From assembly GCA_019635485.1 (NCBI GenBank), contig JAHBZL010000021.1:1-64000 (forward strand): a DNA stretch of 64,000 bases, read 5' to 3'. The translations under genes were made by a program, and so were the position numbers. Shown one piece after another: positions 54,470-62,990 of the stretch. This stretch comes from Piscinibacter sp. (GTDB lineage: Bacteria; Pseudomonadota; Gammaproteobacteria; Burkholderiales; Burkholderiaceae_C). Below the pieces are notes generated by a model. The model saw nothing but the letters and a program-made list of their open reading frames with translations, was not told the origin of the DNA and made no database searches. Within the stretch, counting starts at the first letter, position 1. Each line of letters begins with the position of its first letter.

Positions 54470-56362
54470 TCAATGGTTCACTGCGCGCACGAGCGACGGC
54501 CGTGCGCCGAAGCGCTTGACGACCGCCTGCTCGATGCCGGCGGCGTCGAGCCCGCACTGCGCCAGCAGCTTGGCCGGGTCGCCGTGCTCGATGAAGCGGT
54601 CGGGCAGCCCGAGCGTCAGCACCGGCGTGGTCAGGCCCGCCTCGGCCAGCGCCTCGAGCACGGCACTGCCGGCACCGCCCATCGTGCAGCCTTCCTCGAT
54701 CGTCACCAGCGCCTCGTGGCTGCGCGCCAGTTCGGCCACCAGCGCGCTGTCCAGCGGCTTGGCAAAGCGCATGTTGGCCACGGTCGCGTCGAGCTTCTCC
54801 GCCGCGGCGAGCGCCGGGTGCAGCAGCGTGCCGAAGGCGAGGATCGCGATGCGCGAACCGCGCCGGCGCAGCTCGCCGCGGCCCCACGGGATCGCGCTCA
54901 TCTCGGCCTGGATCTCGACGCCGGCGCCGCTGCCGCGCGGGTAGCGCACGGCGGTCGGCTGGTCCTGCAGGAAGGCGGTGTACAGCGCCTGGCGACACTC
55001 GTCCTCGTCGGACGGCGTCAGCACCGCCATGTTCGGCACGCAGCGCAGGTAGGCGATGTCGTAGGCGCCGGCGTGCGTCGCCCCGTCCGCACCCACCAGG
55101 CCGGCGCGGTCCAGCGCGAACACCACCGGCAGGTTCTGCAGCGCGACGTCGTGGATCAGCTGGTCGTAGGCGCGCTGCAGGAAGGTCGAGTAGATCGCGA
55201 CGACCGGTTTCAGGCCTTCGCAGGCCAGCCCGGCGGCGAAGGTGACCGCATGCTGCTCCGCGATGCCGACGTCGAAGTAGCGTTCCGGGAAGCGCTTGTG
55301 GAACTCGACCATGCCCGAGCCTTCGCGCATCGCCGGCGTGATGCCGACCAGGCGCGAATCCTTCTGCGCCATGTCGCAGAGCCACTGGCCGAACACCTGC
55401 GTGAAGCTGGTCTTGCCGGGCGTGGCCGGCTTCTGGATACCCTGCGCCGGGTCGAACGGGGTCGGCCCGTGGTACTTGACCGGGTCGGCCTCGGCCAGCT
55501 TGTAGCCGTAGCCCTTCTTGGTCACGACGTGCAGGAACTGCGCGCCGGGCTTGTCGCGCAGGTTCTCGAGCGTCGGGATCAGCGCGTCCAGGTCGTGGCC
55601 GTCGATCGGGCCGACATAGTTGAAGCCGAACTCCTCGAAGATCGTGCCGGGCACGACCATGCCCTTGGCATGTTCCTCGAAGCGCCGCGCCAGCTCGAAC
55701 AGCGGCGGCGCGTTCTTCAGCACGCTCTTGGCGCCCTCGCGCGCGGCGGCGTAGAACTTGCCGCTCATCAGCCGCGCCAGGTACTTGTTCAGCGCCCCGA
55801 CCGGCGGGCTGATCGACATGTCGTTGTCGTTCAGCACCACCAGCAGGTTCGGCACGTGGCCGACGTGCGGCATGCCGGCATTGTTCAGCGCCTCGAAGGC
55901 CATGCCGGCCGTCATCGCACCGTCCCCGATGATCGCCACCGCGTGCCGCTTCTCGCCCTTCTGCTGAGCCGCGAGCGCCATGCCCAGCGCAGCCGAGATC
56001 GAGGTCGACGAGTGCGCGGTACCGAAGGTGTCGTACTCGCTCTCCTCGCGCCGCGGGAAGCCGGAGATGCCCCCGAGCTGGCGCAGCGTGCCCATGCGCT
56101 CGCGCCGGCCGGTCAGGATCTTGTGGGGGTAGGTCTGGTGGCCGACGTCCCACACCAGCCGGTCGTGCGGCGTGTTGAAGACGCGGTGCAGCGCGATCGT
56201 CAGCTCGACCGTGCCGAGGTTGGACGACAGGTGGCCGCCGGTCTTGGACACGCTGTTCAGCACGTAGTCGCGCAGCTCGTCCGCGAGCTGCTGCAGCTCG
56301 GCGCGCGGCAGCCGGCGCAGGTCGGCCGGGCTGTCGATGGTGGGCAGCAGCACGTGTTTCAT
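54470..56362 (-). CDS. dxs: 1-deoxy-D-xylulose-5-phosphate synthase
   Basis: A 630-aa thiamine-diphosphate enzyme that starts the MEP isoprenoid pathway. The cofactor motif [18 protein letters not shown] is near residues 150-167; [18 protein letters not shown] and [18 protein letters not shown] mark the later domains. It is full length. It is encoded immediately after ispA (one base between stop and start), so the two isoprenoid enzymes are co-expressed with xseB. Confidence 0.97.
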   Translation of the reverse strand: MKHVLLPTIDSPADLRRLPRAELQQLADELRDYVLNSVSKTGGHLSSNLGTVELTIALHRVFNTPHDRLVWDVGHQTYPHKILTGRRERMGTLRQLGGISGFPRREESEYDTFGTAHSSTSISAALGMALAAQQKGEKRHAVAIIGDGAMTAGMAFEALNNAGMPHVGHVPNLLVVLNDNDMSISPPVGALNKYLARLMSGKFYAAAREGAKSVLKNAPPLFELARRFEEHAKGMVVPGTIFEEFGFNYVGPIDGHDLDALIPTLENLRDKPGAQFLHVVTKKGYGYKLAEADPVKYHGPTPFDPAQGIQKPATPGKTSFTQVFGQWLCDMAQKDSRLVGITPAMREGSGMVEFHKRFPERYFDVGIAEQHAVTFAAGLACEGLKPVVAIYSTFLQRAYDQLIHDVALQNLPVVFALDRAGLVGADGATHAGAYDIAYLRCVPNMAVLTPSDEDECRQALYTAFLQDQPTAVRYPRGSGAGVEIQAEMSAIPWGRGELRRRGSRIAILAFGTLLHPALAAAEKLDATVANMRFAKPLDSALVAELARSHEALVTIEEGCTMGGAGSAVLEALAEAGLTTPVLTLGLPDRFIEHGDPAKLLAQCGLDAAGIEQAVVKRFGARPSLVRAVNH

Positions 56363-56363
56363 C

Positions 56364-57251
56364 TCAGTTGTCCCGTTCGACGACCTTGTCGGCGAGGATC
56401 GCCAGCGCGCTCGGGTCGGCCAGCCCGCTGCGTTCCAGCGCCGCCTGCGCCCGCCGCCGCAGTTCGTCGGCGTGGCGACGCGCGGCGTCGAGGCCGAGCA
56501 CGGTCACGTAGGTCGGCTTGTTCGCGTCCAGGTCCTTGCCCGCGGTCTTGCCCAGGGTCTCGGACGCCTGCGTGACGTCGAGGATGTCGTCCACCACCTG
56601 GAAGGCCAGCCCAAGCGCGTCGCCGTACTCGGCCAGCGCCTGCCAGGTCGCCTCGCCCGTGCGGCCGCACGCCGCGCCCATCAGCACGCTGGAACGCAGC
56701 AGCGCGCCGGTCTTGCGGTGGTGCATGTCGCGCAGCGCCTGTTCGTCCAGCGGCTTGCCGATGCTCGCGAGGTCGATCGCCTGGCCGCCCGCCATGCCGG
56801 CGTGGCCGGCGGCGCGCGCCAGCAGCGCGCACAGGCGCGCCTGCAGCGCCGGCTCGACGCCCTCGTCCGGCGTGAGCACCTCGAAGGCCAGCGCCTGCAT
56901 CGCGTCGCCGGCCAGCATCGCCTGTGCCTCGCCGAAGCGCACGTGCACGGTCGGCTTGCCGCGCCGCAGCACGTCGTTGTCCATGCACGGCATGTCGTCG
57001 TGCACCAGCGAATAGGCGTGGATCAGCTCGACCGCGCAGGCCGCCCGCAGCGCGGCCTCGCGTTCGCCTGCGACCGCCTGCGCCCCGGCCAGCACCAGCA
57101 GCGGGCGCAGCCGCTTGCCACCGTCGAGCACGCCGTAGCGCATCGCCTCGCCGAGCCCCGCCGGCGCGTCGGCGGGCACCCAGGCGTCCAGCGCCGACTC
57201 GACCGCGTCGAGCTCGGCCCGCGCCCAGAGATCGAACTGCTCCAGCCTCAT
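56364..57251 (-). CDS. ispA: Farnesyl diphosphate synthase (polyprenyl synthetase)
   Basis: A 295-aa short-chain prenyltransferase. The first Asp-rich motif is [12 protein letters not shown] with the two-residue insertion typical of bacterial FPP synthases. The second is [22 protein letters not shown] is the isopentenyl-diphosphate-binding region. It makes farnesyl diphosphate from the isoprenoid units supplied by the Dxs pathway. It overlaps xseB by four bases. Confidence 0.95.
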   Translation of the reverse strand: MRLEQFDLWARAELDAVESALDAWVPADAPAGLGEAMRYGVLDGGKRLRPLLVLAGAQAVAGEREAALRAACAVELIHAYSLVHDDMPCMDNDVLRRGKPTVHVRFGEAQAMLAGDAMQALAFEVLTPDEGVEPALQARLCALLARAAGHAGMAGGQAIDLASIGKPLDEQALRDMHHRKTGALLRSSVLMGAACGRTGEATWQALAEYGDALGLAFQVVDDILDVTQASETLGKTAGKDLDANKPTYVTVLGLDAARRHADELRRRAQAALERSGLADPSALAILADKVVERDN

Positions 57252-57490
57252 CCGGCGATCCAGGGCCTGAGCTGGCCGTCCTCGAGCAGCTTGACCTGGT
57301 GCTCGACGGCCTCGAGCCGGCTGCGGCAGAACGCGAGCAGTTCGGCCCCGCGGCGGTGGCTCTCGATGAGTTTGTCCAAAGGCAGCTGGGCCCCTTCCAT
57401 GTCGGACACGAGCCGTTCGAGTTCGCGCAAGGCGTCCTCGTACGTGGCCGGCAGCGGCGGAGTCGCCGGGGGAGCGGTTGTTTTTGCCAT
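57248..57490 (-). CDS. xseB: Exodeoxyribonuclease VII small subunit
   Basis: An 80-aa helical subunit that binds XseA. The diagnostic core [20 protein letters not shown] is followed by [13 protein letters not shown] and the helix [19 protein letters not shown] Pro/Ala-rich N-terminal tail (about 15 residues) precedes it. The start is ATG 57490; longer frames upstream overlap the promoter region. xseB–ispA–dxs is a widely conserved order in proteobacteria. Confidence 0.95.
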   Translation of the reverse strand: MAKTTAPPATPPLPATYEDALRELERLVSDMEGAQLPLDKLIESHRRGAELLAFCRSRLEAVEHQVKLLEDGQLRPWIAG

Positions 57491-57509
57491 GCGGAATACC
57501 AAAGGTCGC

Positions 57510-57515
57510 ATTGTA
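57510..57515 (-). promoter_or_regulatory. Candidate -10 box (TACAAT) for xseB–ispA–dxs
   Basis: On the minus strand, TACAAT lies 19 bases before the xseB start. No good -35 is visible. The 227-base gap to the divergent Rieske gene also holds the TACAAT at 57620 on the other strand, so the two promoters are well separated. Confidence 0.45.
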
Positions 57516-57619
57516 GTCAGGGCACCGCGGCGGAACGCCCCGGCCCGGTGCGGATCAGAGCCCCTTTGAAAAGAGCAACCACCCCAATGCGACTTCTGCC
57601 CCGTCACGGACCCCCCGGG

Positions 57620-57625
57620 TACAAT
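57620..57625 (+). promoter_or_regulatory. Candidate -10 box (TACAAT) for the Rieske oxygenase gene
   Basis: TACAAT lies about 93 bases before the start at 57718. The presumed leader holds a small hairpin, CCCGCC/GGCGGG around GCGAA (57632-57648). No recognisable -35 is present at the right spacing. Confidence 0.45.
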
Positions 57626-57717
57626 CCGCGGCCCGCCGCGAAGGCGGGGCTCTTCATCCATGCGCCACACGTGTGCGCATGGCGGTTCGACATCGGTTTT
57701 TGGAGATCCTGGGGATC

Positions 57718-58836
57718 ATGTCCGACCTGAGCGTCAGCCTCGACGCGCTGGAGCGCAGCCGCTCCCAGCTTTCGGTTTCGACGTACTTCGATGCGGCCCT
57801 GTTCGGCCGCGAGATGGAGCTGATCTACCAGTCCGGTCCGCGCTACCTCGGGCACGAGCTGACCGTGCCCGAGGTCGGCGACTTCCACGCCCTGCCGCAG
57901 GAGAACGAAGGCCGCGCCCTGGTGCGCACGGCCAACGGTGTCGAACTGATCTCGAACGTGTGCCGGCACCGACAGGCGCTGATGCTGCGTGGCCGCGGCC
58001 ACACCGGCAGCCACATCGTCTGCCCGCTGCACCGCTGGACCTACGACACCTCGGGCCAGCTGGTCGGGGCGCCGCACTTCGCCGACGACCCCTGCCTGAA
58101 CCTGCGCAACTACCCGGTGCAGAACTGGAACGGCCTGCTGTTCGAGGCCGGCGGGCGCGACGTCAACGCGGACCTGGCCCGGCTCGGACCCAAGGCCGAC
58201 CTGGACTTCTCCGGCTATGTGTTCGACAGCGTGCACGTGCACGAGTGCGACTACAACTGGAAGACCTTCATCGAGGTCTATCTGGAGGACTACCACGTCG
58301 CGCCGTTCCACCCGGGGCTGGGCGGCTTCGTCACCTGCGAGGACCTGCGCTGGGAGTTCGGCCCGATGCACTCGGTGCAGACGGTCGGAACGAACAACGC
58401 GCTGGCGAAGGCCGGTTCGGCCACCTACCGCAAGTGGCACGACGCGGTGCTCGCGTATCGCGACGGCAAGCCGCCCAAGCACGGCGCGATCTGGCTGACC
58501 TACTACCCGAACGTGATGGTCGAGTGGTATCCGCACGTGCTGGTCGTCTCGACGCTGTTCCCGAAGGGGCCGCAGAAGACGCTCAACATGGTGGAGTTCT
58601 TCTACCCGGAAGAGATCGCGGCGTTCGAGCGCGAGTTCGTCGAGGCCGAGCAGGCCGCGTACTGGGAGACCTGCCAGGAGGACGACGAGATCGCGCTGCG
58701 CATGGATGCAGGCCGGCAGGCGCTGCTGCAGCGTGGCGACGACGAGGTCGGTCCCTATCAAAGCCCGATGGAAGACGGCATGCAGCAGTTCCACGAGTGG
58801 TACCGCCGCCGCATGGGGGATGCGCTGACGGGCTGA
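57718..58836 (+). CDS. Rieske non-heme iron oxygenase, alpha subunit type
   Basis: A 372-aa oxygenase. The Rieske cluster ligands are Cys82, His84, Cys102 and His105 (VCRHR and VCPLHRWTYD). The mononuclear iron site uses DYHVAPFH near residues 191-198. It lacks a reductase or ferredoxin gene nearby, so it borrows electron-transfer partners. It belongs to the stand-alone ring-hydroxylating or demethylating group; substrate unknown. ATG 57718 follows a GGAG motif; 15 more in-frame codons upstream are less likely. It is divergent from xseB. Confidence 0.9.
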   Translation: MSDLSVSLDALERSRSQLSVSTYFDAALFGREMELIYQSGPRYLGHELTVPEVGDFHALPQENEGRALVRTANGVELISNVCRHRQALMLRGRGHTGSHIVCPLHRWTYDTSGQLVGAPHFADDPCLNLRNYPVQNWNGLLFEAGGRDVNADLARLGPKADLDFSGYVFDSVHVHECDYNWKTFIEVYLEDYHVAPFHPGLGGFVTCEDLRWEFGPMHSVQTVGTNNALAKAGSATYRKWHDAVLAYRDGKPPKHGAIWLTYYPNVMVEWYPHVLVVSTLFPKGPQKTLNMVEFFYPEEIAAFEREFVEAEQAAYWETCQEDDEIALRMDAGRQALLQRGDDEVGPYQSPMEDGMQQFHEWYRRRMGDALTG

Positions 58837-58870
58837 ACCGCAGCGCGCCGGGGTGCGGCCGGCGGGCAGG

Positions 58871-58876
58871 CAGAAT
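58871..58876 (+). promoter_or_regulatory. Candidate -10 box (CAGAAT) six bases before the DMT gene start
   Basis: CAGAAT ends six bases before ATG 58883, which has no ribosome site. This fits a leaderless or nearly leaderless transcript, the same pattern seen at 47268 and 62977. Confidence 0.35.
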
Positions 58877-58882
58877 GCCCGC

Positions 58883-59776
58883 ATGTCCGCACCCTGGTTG
58901 ATGGTCCTCGCCTCCTTGCTGTTCGCCAGCATGGGGGTCTGCGTCAAGCTCGCCTCCGCCCACTACCACACCGGCGAGATCGTCTTCTACCGCGGCCTGA
59001 CCGGCGCGCTGATGATGGCCGCCTACACGCGCTGGCAGGGTGGCTCGCTGCGCACCGCCGTGCCGGCGATGCACTTCTGGCGCTCGCTGTCCGGCGTCAC
59101 CGCGCTGTGCCTGTGGTTCTACGCGCTGGGCAACCTGCCCCTGGCCACAGCGATGACGCTGAACTACATGTCGTCCGTGTGGATGGCGCTGTTCCTGATG
59201 GGAGGCGCGATCATGCTGGGCAGCGCGCGCGTCGACGGCCGGCTGATCGCGGCGGTGCTGCTCGGCTTCGCCGGCGTCGCGCTGATCCTGCGCCCGACCA
59301 TCGAGCACGACCAGCTCTGGCACGGTCTGATCGGCCTGCTCTCGGGCATGGTCTCGGCCACCGCCTACCTGCAGGTCACCGCGCTGGGCCGCGCCGGCGA
59401 GCCCGAGTACCGCATCGTCTTCTTCTTCTCGCTCGGTGGCGTGATCGCCGGGCTGCTGACGACGTTGTGGACGGGCATCAGTCCGCACCGCTCGGTCGGC
59501 GGCGTGCTGCTGCTGCTGGCCGTCGGGGTGCTGGCCACGGTCGCGCAGCTGATGATGACGCGCGCCTACTCGACCGGCCGCACGCTGGTCAACGCGAGCC
59601 TGCAGTACCTGGGCATCGCGTTTTCGTTCACCTACGGCGTGCTGCTGTTCGACGACCGCGTGACCTGGATGGCGCTGGCCGGCATGGCCCTGATCGTCGC
59701 CGCCGGCATCGGCGCGACGCAGCTGCGCAGCAGCGCCGCCCCCGACGACGCGCGCCAATCGACCCTGGAGAGCTGA
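58883..59776 (+). CDS. EamA/DMT-superfamily exporter
   Basis: A 297-aa membrane protein with about ten helices in two EamA repeats (LMVLASLLFASMGVCVKLAS at the start; YLGIAFSFTYGVLLFDDRVT near the end). The fourth DMT transporter of the window, not closely similar to the others. The rhodanese gene starts two bases after its stop, so it shares a transcript with a sulfurtransferase; a sulfur compound is a possible cargo, but this is only inference. Confidence 0.87.
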   Translation: MSAPWLMVLASLLFASMGVCVKLASAHYHTGEIVFYRGLTGALMMAAYTRWQGGSLRTAVPAMHFWRSLSGVTALCLWFYALGNLPLATAMTLNYMSSVWMALFLMGGAIMLGSARVDGRLIAAVLLGFAGVALILRPTIEHDQLWHGLIGLLSGMVSATAYLQVTALGRAGEPEYRIVFFFSLGGVIAGLLTTLWTGISPHRSVGGVLLLLAVGVLATVAQLMMTRAYSTGRTLVNASLQYLGIAFSFTYGVLLFDDRVTWMALAGMALIVAAGIGATQLRSSAAPDDARQSTLES

Positions 59777-59778
59777 GC

Positions 59779-60624
59779 ATGCCCTGGACCACGCTGATCA
59801 CGGCGGACGAACTGCGCGCGCTGCGGGCCGCCGGCCCGGCGCCGGTGGTCGTCGACTGCGGCTTCGACCTGGCCGACCCCGCCGCGGGCGAGCGGGCCTG
59901 GGCCGAGGGCCACCTGCCCGGCTCGTTCTACCTGCACCTGGACCGCGAGCTGTCGGGCGCGAAGACCGGCCGCAACGGCCGACACCCGCTGCCGGCGCGC
60001 GCGGCCTTCGCCGCGACGCTCGGGCGGCTGGGCGTCACGCCCGCCCGCCAGGTGGTCGCGCTGGACCGCCAGGGCGGCCCCTATGCGTCGCGCCTGTGGT
60101 GGATGCTGCGCTGGATGGGCCACGAGGCCGCGGCCGTGCTGGACGGCGGGCTGGCGGCCTGGTGCGCGGCCGGCGGCGAGCTCGACGCACAAGTGCCGGC
60201 CGCCCAGGCCACCCCGGCCTACCCCGAGCGCGCGCCGCTGGCCGGCCAGATCGGCGCCGAGGCGCTGCTCGCGCAGCTCGGCCGGGTGCACCTGGTCGAC
60301 GCCCGCGCCGGCGAGCGCTTCCGCGGCGACAGCGAGACGCTCGACCCGGTGGCCGGCCACATCCCCGGGGCGCTGAACCGCTTCTTCAAGGACAACCTGG
60401 CCGCCGACGGCCGCTTCAAGCCGGCCGCCACGCTGCGCGGCGAGTTCGAGGCCCTGCTCGGGCGCGATGCCGCTGCCGCGACGGTGCACCAGTGCGGGTC
60501 CGGCGTGACCGCCTGCCACAACCTGCTGGCGATGGAACACGCCGGGCTGACCGGCTCGCAGCTGTACCCCGGCTCGTGGAGCGAATGGTGCGCCGACCCG
60601 GCGCGCCCGGTCGCGCGAGGATGA
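59779..60624 (+). CDS. Tandem-rhodanese sulfurtransferase (thiosulfate/3-mercaptopyruvate type)
   Basis: A 281-aa protein with two rhodanese domains (about 1-135 inactive, 150-281 active). The persulfide-forming Cys239 sits in the loop CGSGVTACH. A CGSGVTA loop is nearer to 3-mercaptopyruvate sulfurtransferases; thiosulfate sulfurtransferases more often have CRKGVTA. Both are possible. No export signal is present. It directly follows the DMT exporter. Confidence 0.9.
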   Translation: MPWTTLITADELRALRAAGPAPVVVDCGFDLADPAAGERAWAEGHLPGSFYLHLDRELSGAKTGRNGRHPLPARAAFAATLGRLGVTPARQVVALDRQGGPYASRLWWMLRWMGHEAAAVLDGGLAAWCAAGGELDAQVPAAQATPAYPERAPLAGQIGAEALLAQLGRVHLVDARAGERFRGDSETLDPVAGHIPGALNRFFKDNLAADGRFKPAATLRGEFEALLGRDAAAATVHQCGSGVTACHNLLAMEHAGLTGSQLYPGSWSEWCADPARPVARG

Positions 60625-60634
60625 GCGCCGGGGG

Positions 60635-60648
60635 TTGACCCCCGTCAA
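60635..60648. promoter_or_regulatory. FNR/Anr-like box (TTGAC-N4-GTCAA) before the universal stress protein gene
   Basis: TTGAC (60635-60639) and GTCAA (60644-60648) form a perfect dyad around CCCC, close to the FNR consensus TTGAT-N4-ATCAA. If it acts at -41.5, transcription would start near 60683, and AACACT (60671-60676) would be the -10. Alternatively, TTGACC is a -35 with TAGGCT (60658-60663) 17 bases on. Universal stress genes are known Anr/FNR targets in other proteobacteria. Confidence 0.5.
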
Positions 60649-60725
60649 TCCGCGTCCTAGGCTGCCCGGGAACACTGCGCCCATGCGGGGGTCGCACCGA
60701 CTCCCGTCCGAGAGGAGATGAGTCC

Positions 60726-61160
60726 ATGTTCAAGCGCATCCTGGTCCCCACCGATGGTTCGGACATCACGCAGAAGGCCGTCGACGCCGCCGTCGCGCTG
60801 GCCAAGTCGGTCGGCGCGCGCCTCTACACGATCAGCGTGAAGGAGCCCTTCCCGTACAGCGCGATCTCGGAGATGCAGCCGACCCCGCCGCAGGAGTTCT
60901 TCGACGCGCAGGAGCGCATCGCCTCCAAGCGGGTTGCCGGCGTCGTCGAGGCGGCCAAGGCGGCCGGGCTCGAATGCCAGGGCTTCACGGTCGAGGCGCT
61001 GCACCCCTGGGAAGCGATCATCGACCATGCCAAGCAGCAGGAATGCGACCTGCTCGTGATGGCCTCGCACGGGCGGCGCGGCGTCACGGCGCTGCTGCTG
61101 GGCAGCGAGACGCAGAAGGTGCTGACGCACTCGACGATCCCGGTGCTGGTGGTGCGCTAG
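60726..61160 (+). CDS. Universal stress protein (UspA family)
   Basis: A 144-aa single USP domain. It opens MFKRILVPTDGSDITQKAVD, and the ATP-binding pattern near the C-terminus is VMASHGRRGVTALLLGSETQ then VLTHSTIPVLVVR (G-2x-G-9x-G-S/T type). It is probably an ATP-binding dimer used under stress, such as low oxygen. An AGAGGAGA ribosome site precedes the ATG. The stop abuts the convergent ZIP gene's stop. Confidence 0.93.
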   Translation: MFKRILVPTDGSDITQKAVDAAVALAKSVGARLYTISVKEPFPYSAISEMQPTPPQEFFDAQERIASKRVAGVVEAAKAAGLECQGFTVEALHPWEAIIDHAKQQECDLLVMASHGRRGVTALLLGSETQKVLTHSTIPVLVVR

Positions 61161-61937
61161 TCAGTGCCCGTGCAGGGCGCTGGTCGCGAGCAGCACGACG
61201 ACCAGCCCCGCGCCCAGCCACACCAGTTGCAGCAGCGTGGCGCGCCATGACAGGCGCAGCTGCAGCTGCGGGATCAGGTCCGCCGTCGCGACGTAGATGA
61301 AGCTGCTGGCCGCCACCACCAGCAGGTACGGGAACAGCGGCTGCCAGGCGCCGACGACGAAGTAGCCGAGCACGCCGCCCAGCACCGCCGCGAGGCCGGA
61401 GATGGCGTTGTAGACCAGCGCGCGCATCTTCGAGAAGCCGGCGTTGAGCAGCACGATGTAGTCGCCGACCTCCTGCGGGATCTCGTGCGCGATGATCGCC
61501 AGTGCGGTCAGCGTGCCCAGGCGCAGGTCGGCGAGGAAGGCGGCGGCGATGATCACGCCGTCGCAGAAGTTGTGGATGCTGTCGCCGAGCAGCACGCTCC
61601 AGCCGCCGCGGCCGGCCTGCTGCTGGTCGAAGCCGTGGTCGTGGTGGTGGTCGTCGTGTTCGTGGTGGTGGCCGTGCCGGTACAGCTCGGCCTTCTCGAG
61701 CAGGAAGAAGAACAGCAGCCCGCCGAGCAGCGTGCCGAACAGGCTCTGCGGGCTGGCCTGCGACTCGAACGCCTCGGGCAGCACGTTCAGCAGCGCGGTC
61801 GCCAGCAGCACGCCGGTGGACAGGCTCACCAGATGCTGCACGACACGGCTGAGCACCGTCAGCGTCAGGCTGGCGGCAATCAGCACCGACAGCAGGCCGC
61901 CGGCCAGCGTGGCGAGAACAATGGCGAGGAGGGTCAT
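61161..61937 (-). CDS. ZIP-family divalent metal transporter
   Basis: A 258-aa membrane protein with about eight helices. A His/Asp-rich cytoplasmic loop, residues 88-101 (HGHHHEHDDHHHDH), precedes the metal-binding helices. These carry DSIHNFCDG in helix 4 and AHEIPQEVGD in helix 5, the ZIP transport site. It likely takes up zinc or other divalent metals. No Zur-like site is seen upstream; the terminator of the preceding gene lies just ahead of its start. Confidence 0.92.
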   Translation of the reverse strand: MTLLAIVLATLAGGLLSVLIAASLTLTVLSRVVQHLVSLSTGVLLATALLNVLPEAFESQASPQSLFGTLLGGLLFFFLLEKAELYRHGHHHEHDDHHHDHGFDQQQAGRGGWSVLLGDSIHNFCDGVIIAAAFLADLRLGTLTALAIIAHEIPQEVGDYIVLLNAGFSKMRALVYNAISGLAAVLGGVLGYFVVGAWQPLFPYLLVVAASSFIYVATADLIPQLQLRLSWRATLLQLVWLGAGLVVVLLATSALHGH

Positions 61938-61948
61938 GGCGCAGGCAC

Positions 61949-61980
61949 AAAAAAAGGGCCGCGGCAGTCCGCGGCCCTTT
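61949..61980 (-). terminator. Intrinsic terminator after the dienelactone hydrolase gene
   Basis: A 12-bp perfect stem, AAAGGGCCGCGG and CCGCGGCCCTTT, with a four-base loop (61953-61980) is followed on the minus strand by a T7 tract. It is the clearest intrinsic terminator in the window. It lies 45 bases past the hydrolase stop and 11 before the ZIP start. Confidence 0.85.
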
Positions 61981-62025
61981 CATCATGCCTGAGCTGTCAA
62001 GTCGGCGTGCGCTGCGCCTCCGACC

Positions 62026-62889
62026 TCACGCCACCCCATGGGCCTTGAACCAGGCGACGGCGCGCTTCCAGCCATCCTCGGCCTGCTCCTTGCGGTAGCT
62101 CGGCCGGTAGTCGGCGTGGAACGCATGCGGCGTGTCCGGGTAGATCACGAACTCGGAGCGGGTGTTGCCGGCCGCCTTCAGCGCCTCGCGCATCTTCTCG
62201 ACGGTGTCGTTCGGGATCCCGCCGTCGGCGCCGCCGTACAGGCCGAGCACCGCGCCCTTGATGTTCGCGGCCACGTCCAGCGCGGTCTTGTCACCCGTGT
62301 GGTAGCTGCGCGCCACCGGGCCGTACCACGCGACGGCGGCCTTCACGCCGGCGTTGTGCGCCGCGTACATCAGGGTCGTGCGGCCACCCCAGCAGAAGCC
62401 GGTGATGCCGAGCCGGGAGGTGTCGCCGCCGTTGCCCTTCGCCCACGCCACGGTCGCGTCCAGGTCGCCCAGCACCTGCTGGTCGCTCGCCTTGGTCACC
62501 ACCTCGGCGATCAGCTTCGAGACCTCGCCGTAGGACTGGGCGTCGCCCTGGCGCACGAACAGTTCCGGCGCGACCGCGAGGTAGCCCAGCTTGGCAAAGC
62601 GCCGCGCCACGTCCGCGATGTGCTCGTGCACGCCGAAGATTTCCGAGATCACCAGCACCACCGGCAGGTTGGTCTTGCCGGCCGGCATCGCGCGGTAGGC
62701 CGGCATCTTGAAGTCGCCCACCGGCACGGTCACCTCACCGACGGTCAGGCCGGCGGCGTCGGTCTTGATGGTCTGCGCCGTCACCGGCAGCACCGCGGCC
62801 GCGAAGCCGCTGCCCACCGCGGTGCCCACGAAGCGACGGCGCGAGAAGTCACGCGTCGGCGCGAGGCTGTCGATTTCCTGTTCCAGCAT
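62026..62889 (-). CDS. Dienelactone hydrolase-family protein, Tat-exported
   Basis: A 287-aa alpha/beta hydrolase. The N-terminus has a Tat signal, SRRRFVG with a hydrophobic stretch to about residue 38. The catalytic triad is Cys166 (GFCWGG), Asp in YGGADGGIP and His in PHAFHAD, as in dienelactone hydrolase. The periplasmic location and isolated position suggest a role other than chlorocatechol breakdown; the natural ester is unknown. It is divergent from ppx across about 100 bases. Confidence 0.9.
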   Translation of the reverse strand: MLEQEIDSLAPTRDFSRRRFVGTAVGSGFAAAVLPVTAQTIKTDAAGLTVGEVTVPVGDFKMPAYRAMPAGKTNLPVVLVISEIFGVHEHIADVARRFAKLGYLAVAPELFVRQGDAQSYGEVSKLIAEVVTKASDQQVLGDLDATVAWAKGNGGDTSRLGITGFCWGGRTTLMYAAHNAGVKAAVAWYGPVARSYHTGDKTALDVAANIKGAVLGLYGGADGGIPNDTVEKMREALKAAGNTRSEFVIYPDTPHAFHADYRPSYRKEQAEDGWKRAVAWFKAHGVA

Positions 62890-62976
62890 GTCGTTCCTCG
62901 GGCTTGGAAAGCGGCGATTCTAGGAACGCATTGCCGCGCGACGCGCACCGACCCCAGCCCGCGCAGGGATTGCCCG

Positions 62977-62982
62977 CACAAT
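62977..62982 (+). promoter_or_regulatory. Candidate -10 box (CACAAT) before ppx/gppA
   Basis: CACAAT ends eight bases before ATG 62991. No ribosome site is visible, so the message may be leaderless, like several others in this window. Confidence 0.35.
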
Positions 62983-62990
62983 CGGTCCCC

